From an uncultured archaeon (lineage in GTDB: Archaea > Thermoproteota > Bathyarchaeia > Bathyarchaeales > Bathycorpusculaceae), in assembly GCA_938023865.1 (NCBI GenBank), contig CALJDG010000029.1, positions 1-35,073 of the forward strand: 35,073 bases of DNA. The letters are read 5' to 3'. Of the stretch, positions 31,177 through 35,073 are shown one piece after another. The position numbers were made by a program, and so were the translations under genes. The notes under the pieces were generated by a model. That model was not told the origin of the DNA. It made no database searches and saw nothing but the letters and a program-made list of their open reading frames with translations. Each line of letters opens with the position of its first letter. Position 1 is the stretch's first letter.

Positions 31177-31548
31177 TTGAAAGCATCGTTTCTTCGTAAT
31201 GCTGTAAATAGGCATTATTCAGCTTTAGGCTACAGACCATATTTTCCGAAGGGTGGGATACGCTGTGGAAATTGCGCTATAGATGGTGAAGTGAAGTTTA
31301 AAGTTTGGCGAATGGCTGTTGAGCTAAAGAGCGACAGGGATGACATGCTTCGCGGCTTGGGGCAACTTTTGGAGGCTTTAGCTCATGGCTACGATATGGC
31401 ATTGCTTGTGATGTCCCAAATTAGATGTGAAAGCCTTGACCCAAAGGTTTTCCAAGCTACCAGCATAGGATTGGCTGCCGTAAACAGCAGAGGTGAGCTA
31501 AAAATCATAGTGGAACCAAAAATAACAAAACTTATAGAGGAAGTTTAG
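31177..31548 (+). CDS. PD-(D/E)XK-like small protein
   Basis: 123 aa. D36 in AIDGEVKFKV, then E49-x-K51 in WRMAVELKSD, then a helix GLGQLLEALAHGYDMALLVM. The D...ExK followed by a Q-containing helix is the core of restriction-endonuclease-like nucleases, so it may bind or cut nucleic acid. It starts at TTG 31177 with a T-rich leader. Its stop TAG shares the G with the GTG start of the radical SAM gene, so they are coupled. The call rests on motif and predicted shape only. Confidence 0.62.
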   Translation: MKASFLRNAVNRHYSALGYRPYFPKGGIRCGNCAIDGEVKFKVWRMAVELKSDRDDMLRGLGQLLEALAHGYDMALLVMSQIRCESLDPKVFQATSIGLAAVNSRGELKIIVEPKITKLIEEV

Positions 31549-32399
31549 TGGAAACCTATCAAAGGTTTTTATTCCCAGGGTTTAAGCCCTTCAATCCATT
31601 AAAACTTGCAGAAGAAACCGAAAGAATCGTAACAAGACCGGGAGAAGTGGGATTAGAGCGGAAATACACTGATTTCTACTCTGTTCCAGTTTATGGAGGA
31701 ATAGCAACTGGATATGCAGCTGGATGCTGTTTAAGGTGCTTTTATTGCTGGTCTAATTGGTCAAGAGACTTCCCAGAAATCTTTGGCGAATTTTATTCTC
31801 CCCAGAAGGCTGCTGAAATGCTCTTCAAAGCTGCAGAGCATGGCATAACATACTCGAATCACTGGCGAAAACTCATACCGAAGATAAATAAGCTCAGGCT
31901 GTCTGGATGCGAGCCGACAATAGGAAAGGAGCACCTACTAAGCCTTCTACAATTTGTCAAAGAATCAAAATATCCGCTGTTTATTCTTGAAACAAATGGC
32001 ATAATCTTGGGGAACGATAAGGACTATGTGGAAAGGCTTTCAGAGTTTAAAGGTAAACTTTACGTGAGGGTTTCCATAAAAGCAGCAACACCAGAAAGCT
32101 TCACTCAAAGGACAGGAGCTTCTGGCGAGTTTTATAGGCTTCCATTTCAAGCGCTAAAAAACCTTTTAGATAAGGGCATATACGCAAGAGCAGCAGCCAT
32201 GACAGACAACAGGATAATGCCAAAAGAAGAACGTCAAACGCTAATTCAGATGCTGGATAAAATCGATCCAAAGGCAAACTACGCCAAAACATTGGAAGAA
32301 GAGGTTATAGACCCATATGACACCACAATAAAAAGGCTAAAAGCCTACCAAGATGAAGAATATGCCAAACGTTTAATTAAGGAAATCCTTACGCAATAA
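31548..32399 (+). CDS. Radical SAM protein
   Basis: 283-aa radical SAM enzyme: the 4Fe-4S site is C60-x3-C64-x2-C67 in GCCLRCFYCWSN, then LRLSGCEPTIGKEHLL (the GGE-like SAM-binding motif, here SGCEP) and LETNGIILG with VRVSIKAATPESF. The TIM-barrel layout fits, but the substrate is unknown. There is no extra Cys cluster in the C-terminal part. GTG 31548 overlaps the stop of the PD-(D/E)XK-like gene, so both proteins are made together. Confidence 0.9.
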   Translation: METYQRFLFPGFKPFNPLKLAEETERIVTRPGEVGLERKYTDFYSVPVYGGIATGYAAGCCLRCFYCWSNWSRDFPEIFGEFYSPQKAAEMLFKAAEHGITYSNHWRKLIPKINKLRLSGCEPTIGKEHLLSLLQFVKESKYPLFILETNGIILGNDKDYVERLSEFKGKLYVRVSIKAATPESFTQRTGASGEFYRLPFQALKNLLDKGIYARAAAMTDNRIMPKEERQTLIQMLDKIDPKANYAKTLEEEVIDPYDTTIKRLKAYQDEEYAKRLIKEILTQ

Positions 32400-32456
32400 C
32401 CGATATCACACAGAATGTGACTTCAGAAATGCCTTTTAACCACCAAACCGAAAATT

Positions 32457-33167
32457 ATGTTGATAACGATGAATTGTTTTGTTGGCACTTCAGGATGGTT
32501 TTATTCTTGGAACGTTGATGGTAGTTTTGACTGGTTTGTTAAGTTTTCGAACTTAAATGCCGTGGAACTGAACATGAGTTTTTACCGTTTTCCCTTCCCC
32601 AACATGGTTCGCTCATGGGCTACGAAAGGCAGGACTTTAAAATGGGCTATTAAGGTTAACAGGCTTATAACTCACACTTTCAAATTTGGACAAAGAGCCT
32701 TTGAATCCTGGGAAAAATTCCACAGCCTATTCTCTCCGCTTGAGCCATACATAGACTTTTACCTCTTTCAGCTTCCACCATCCATGACGCCTAAATCCAT
32801 GCCAGCAATTGAAGAGTTCATTTCCTGGACAAACTTGAAGGAAAGGTTCGCCCTTGAAGTTAGAAACATAAAATGGTTTAATCAAACTTGTGCAAACTGG
32901 GCAGCTAAACTTGGCATAACATGGGTTAGCGTTGACTCACCGGACTACCCCCTCGATATATTCAACACAAACGGAATAGTTTACGAGAGAATGCATGGAA
33001 GAACAGCATGGTATTCACACTATTACAGAGATGAAGAATTAAGAGACGTAGCCGACAGAATCTTAACGACAAAACCTGAAAAAGTATACGTTTTCTTCAA
33101 CAACAACCATGCAATGCTTGAAAACGCGAGGAAAATGCACAAAATACTTGCGGAACTGACGACATGA
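32457..33167 (+). CDS. DUF72 family protein
   Basis: 236-aa TIM-barrel-like DUF72 protein (YecE family), function unknown. The family start FVGTSGWFYSWNV, then LNAVELNMSFYRFP, KWAIKVNRLITHT, FQLPPSM, FALEVRN and YVFFNNNHAM are all present. ATG 32457 or ATG 32469 (MNCFVGTSGW) could start the gene; a TTTTAA element about 24-36 bp upstream suits a leaderless mRNA. It follows the radical SAM gene on the same strand after 57 bp. Confidence 0.9.
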   Translation: MLITMNCFVGTSGWFYSWNVDGSFDWFVKFSNLNAVELNMSFYRFPFPNMVRSWATKGRTLKWAIKVNRLITHTFKFGQRAFESWEKFHSLFSPLEPYIDFYLFQLPPSMTPKSMPAIEEFISWTNLKERFALEVRNIKWFNQTCANWAAKLGITWVSVDSPDYPLDIFNTNGIVYERMHGRTAWYSHYYRDEELRDVADRILTTKPEKVYVFFNNNHAMLENARKMHKILAELTT

Positions 33168-33251
33168 AATGCTAATTAAGAATCAACTGTCTCTCGCCAA
33201 ATAGAACCTCACTGCGTATTCTGTCCAAGTCATAACCAAAAACATCGAACT

Positions 33252-34085
33252 TTACGTGAACTTTCCAAGCATAAATAGAACTGCTATGTTTAGGTATGTG
33301 GCTGTTAAGCTTATGATAATGCCCTTGTCAAGTCTTAAGCCTTTTCCATAACATATAGCTGCTGAAACCAGCAGTATGCTCCAAATCTGCAGAATTATCG
33401 GTATAATTTGCCTTAAATTTTTCACAAGCTCCCAGCTATATAGGTTAAGTAGTTCTAAAAATGTTGGAACAGCTATGTATATGTAAGGGAAAGCTGCCAA
33501 CGGAAGAGCAGCTAACCCTATGCACGTGAAAAGTTGAAGGTCGTTTCCAAAACGTCTGAAGAGGATATTGGCTAGGGCTTCTGCGAATAGGAATAGGCCT
33601 ATCCAGTTGAATACGAAGAGCACAGCTATGCTTGATGGGTTGCGGTTGGAATATTCAAAATAGAAGAAGAGGGCTGGCTCAAGCTTCGCGATGGAAGCTC
33701 CATAAGCGCCTAAAATTAGTATCATAGTGGAAATTGGTAGCAGCCTCATCGGTTTGGCTGTTAAAGCGAAAAGCGGTGAGAGGAAAAGCCACTTTGCGGC
33801 GCGACTGCCTAGGGTTTCACTGATTCCAAGGCTTGCTGGTATGCTTCCCTCTTTTAAAACGCGGTAGAGTGTCCTTCCCCTCTCGTTTAGCCTATACTTG
33901 CGCTGCTTGTCTTGTTCAAGAAAATCTGAAAGCATGTCAAGATGATAGTAGACTGTTCCGATGCCTAAACCTAAAGCTTCGCGGAGCTCCTTAAATCCCA
34001 CCTTCTCCTGAGCGCCCAAAATTTCAATTATTTTTCGTCTAGCCGGGTCTTTTAAGAGTGCGTAGTAACGCGTTAAGTCTTCCAT
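33252..34085 (-). CDS. Membrane-anchored ArsR-type HTH regulator
   Basis: 277 aa. Residues of about 5-75 form a winged helix of the ArsR type: ALLKDPARRKIIEILGAQE, then FKELREALGLGIGTVYYHLD and the wing DKQRKYRLNERGR. From about 105 on there are five or six membrane helices (LLPISTMILILGAYGAS, SSIAVLFVFNWIGLFLF, IIPIILQIWSILLVSAAIC), Yip1-like in outline. Such one-component sensors bind DNA while sitting in the membrane; the signal is unknown. The ATG is 5' of a clear domain start. The upstream DNA may hold its operator. Confidence 0.85.
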   Translation of the reverse strand: MEDLTRYYALLKDPARRKIIEILGAQEKVGFKELREALGLGIGTVYYHLDMLSDFLEQDKQRKYRLNERGRTLYRVLKEGSIPASLGISETLGSRAAKWLFLSPLFALTAKPMRLLPISTMILILGAYGASIAKLEPALFFYFEYSNRNPSSIAVLFVFNWIGLFLFAEALANILFRRFGNDLQLFTCIGLAALPLAAFPYIYIAVPTFLELLNLYSWELVKNLRQIIPIILQIWSILLVSAAICYGKGLRLDKGIIISLTATYLNIAVLFMLGKFT

Positions 34086-34603
34086 GATTTGCCCTCGGAA
34101 TCAGAAACGTTGAATGCCGAGTATTTATGTTTTCTTAACTTTTGAAAAGTTTCCGTCGTTAGCGTTTAGGCTATGGTTTTTCTTATATATTTTCAATCGG
34201 GAATACACGCTTTATTTGGAAGAGGGCTAGGAAGTTTTGAGAAAGGAGAGGGCCGGAGCAATTTTTATGAGAAAAAAATATGCTGGAACAGCGTGCCGTA
34301 TATGAGAGCGTGTTACCGTTCGTTTCCATAATTGTTCCAGCCCTATAACAAAGAGAAGAGAGTCTCAGAAATTTATAAAGAACCTTTTTAAAAGCGCGGT
34401 GCAGTACCCGAACTTCTATGAAATCTTATTGTTGATGACGGAAACAGCGACTACACGTATGAGATAACATGGGCAACAATTCAAAAGTTCGGAGAAAATG
34501 GCCTAATATTAAAGGCAGGGTCATCAGAAACAGTACTTCGATAGGAGGGCAGACGCTTCTAGAATGGGGGTTAATAGGGCTTTTGGAGAACTAATAATCA
34601 CGA
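34086..34603. other. Intergenic region with a 9-bp inverted repeat and a gene relic
   Basis: 518 bp without a full gene. GCTGGAACA (34282-34290) and TGTTCCAGC (34333-34341) form a perfect 9-bp inverted repeat. A start-less stretch at about 34430-34540 reads VDDGNSDYTYEITWATIQKF, then GENGLILKAGSSETVLR and a stop. It looks like the tail of a lost gene that I cannot name. Confidence 0.4.
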
Positions 34604-35073
34604 TTAGCGCGAAATTTTGTTGAAGCCGAATGCCTTTAGGAGATTGTGAAAGAGTATATGCTGGCGAATATTGGCGAGAAAGGGAAAGCCTATCAAAATT
34701 TTTCCAAATCCATGGTTTTCAAGAACCGTCATGTTCTTTAAGCCTTTTAAGCCAGAAGTAGACGACGCTGCAGCTAGTGTTGCAGCGCCTAGAATCCATG
34801 CTTGGGGCAAAACGAAAAGTGTAAAAACTAAAAGAGCTATGCATGATGTTGCCCCTAAAAATGGCACAATTTTTGGGTACATTCTATTATGCATTTTTAG
34901 CCTTAATGCTGAAACGTTAGCCAACGTATAATAGAAAAGCAGTGCGAAATTGCTTATAGCTACAACCCGTGTTATGTCCACGAAAAGAGCAAGCAGCGTC
35001 ATGACGGCGCCTACAATCCATATGGAGAGATATGGAGTGTTATATTTTGGGTGGAGCCTGCTTAGGGCTTGGG
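34604..35073 (-). CDS. APC-family amino acid permease, C-terminal part (cut by the window edge)
   Basis: The frame is open beyond an internal Met at 35002 to the last base: QALSRLHPKYNTPYLSIWIV, then GAVMTLLALFVDITRVVAIS, FALLFYYTLANVSALRLKM and LVFTLFVLPQAWILGAATL. LHPKYNTPYLSIW matches the loop before a late helix of APC transporters, so this is the last third of a membrane permease whose start is outside. The stop is at 34604 after a short tail. The substrate cannot be told. Confidence 0.85.
   Translation of the reverse strand, partial: QALSRLHPKYNTPYLSIWIVGAVMTLLALFVDITRVVAISNFALLFYYTLANVSALRLKMHNRMYPKIVPFLGATSCIALLVFTLFVLPQAWILGAATLAAASSTSGLKGLKNMTVLENHGFGKILIGFPFLANIRQHILFHNLLKAFGFNKISR

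Noticed and set aside
1-35073. rRNA genes, RNase P or SRP RNA
   Set aside because: No rRNA-like conserved blocks and no recognisable RNase P or SRP structure were seen on either strand.

Overview
The window reads as a piece of an archaeal chromosome, probably from the Bathyarchaeia or a close TACK relative; that placement is an inference from gene content, not a computed phylogeny. Archaeal signs are TrmY, an archaeal TIP49/RuvBL ATPase, ThiL, a tRNA-Thr with a 19-nt intron at position 37/38, TATA-like boxes placed for leaderless mRNAs, many VapBC pairs, a NitrOD5-like output domain, and a secreted protein with an IPE-L-P plus transmembrane tail.

Layout. 1-1463: a tyrosine recombinase open to the left edge, running towards the 3' end of tRNA-Leu(UAG), the usual arrangement at one edge of an integrated element. 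1562-8064: housekeeping DNA with tRNA-Thr(GGU), trmY, a RuvB-like ATPase, a small unknown protein, an MFS transporter, an AmrS-like radical SAM enzyme overlapping thiL, and tRNA-Thr(CGU). 8065-9402: a structured intergenic region and a frameshifted NAD-dependent sugar epimerase. 9.6-20.5 kb: a toxin-antitoxin archipelago holding seven apparently intact PIN/antitoxin pairs (AbrB-type, ribbon-helix-helix and PF02697-type antitoxins) mixed with at least six decayed TA genes or fragments, and interrupted by a methyltransferase, a frameshifted hisC and tRNA-Cys. 20.7-24.1 kb: a YdjM-like membrane hydrolase, a Cys-rich protein, tRNA-Pro with an extra stretch of about 29 nt, three spaced palindromes, and the wreck of a second integrase joined to a DUF4143-type ATPase remnant. 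24.1-26.0 kb: NitrOD5-like protein, zinc-ribbon membrane protein, a small unknown and a protein with HxxxH. 26.2-30.7 kb: three secreted or surface proteins on one strand (Kelch/CARDB surface protein, caspase-family peptidase, C45-like Ntn-hydrolase). 31.2-33.2 kb: a PD-(D/E)XK-like protein overlapping a radical SAM gene, then DUF72. 33.2-35.1 kb: a membrane-anchored ArsR-type regulator and an APC permease cut by the right edge.

The main theme is accretion and decay. Two integrase genes (one decayed), tRNA genes and more than a dozen TA genes share the middle of the window. Several genes of different families (epimerase, hisC, DUF4143, DUF433, integrase remnant) are each broken by a one-base change, four of them in a homopolymer run. 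This can be real decay or consensus error in the assembly, and raw reads would decide. The strongest candidates for undescribed biology are the PD-(D/E)XK/radical SAM overlap pair, the secreted caspase/C45/Kelch cluster, and the unusual tRNA-Pro and tRNA-Cys genes.
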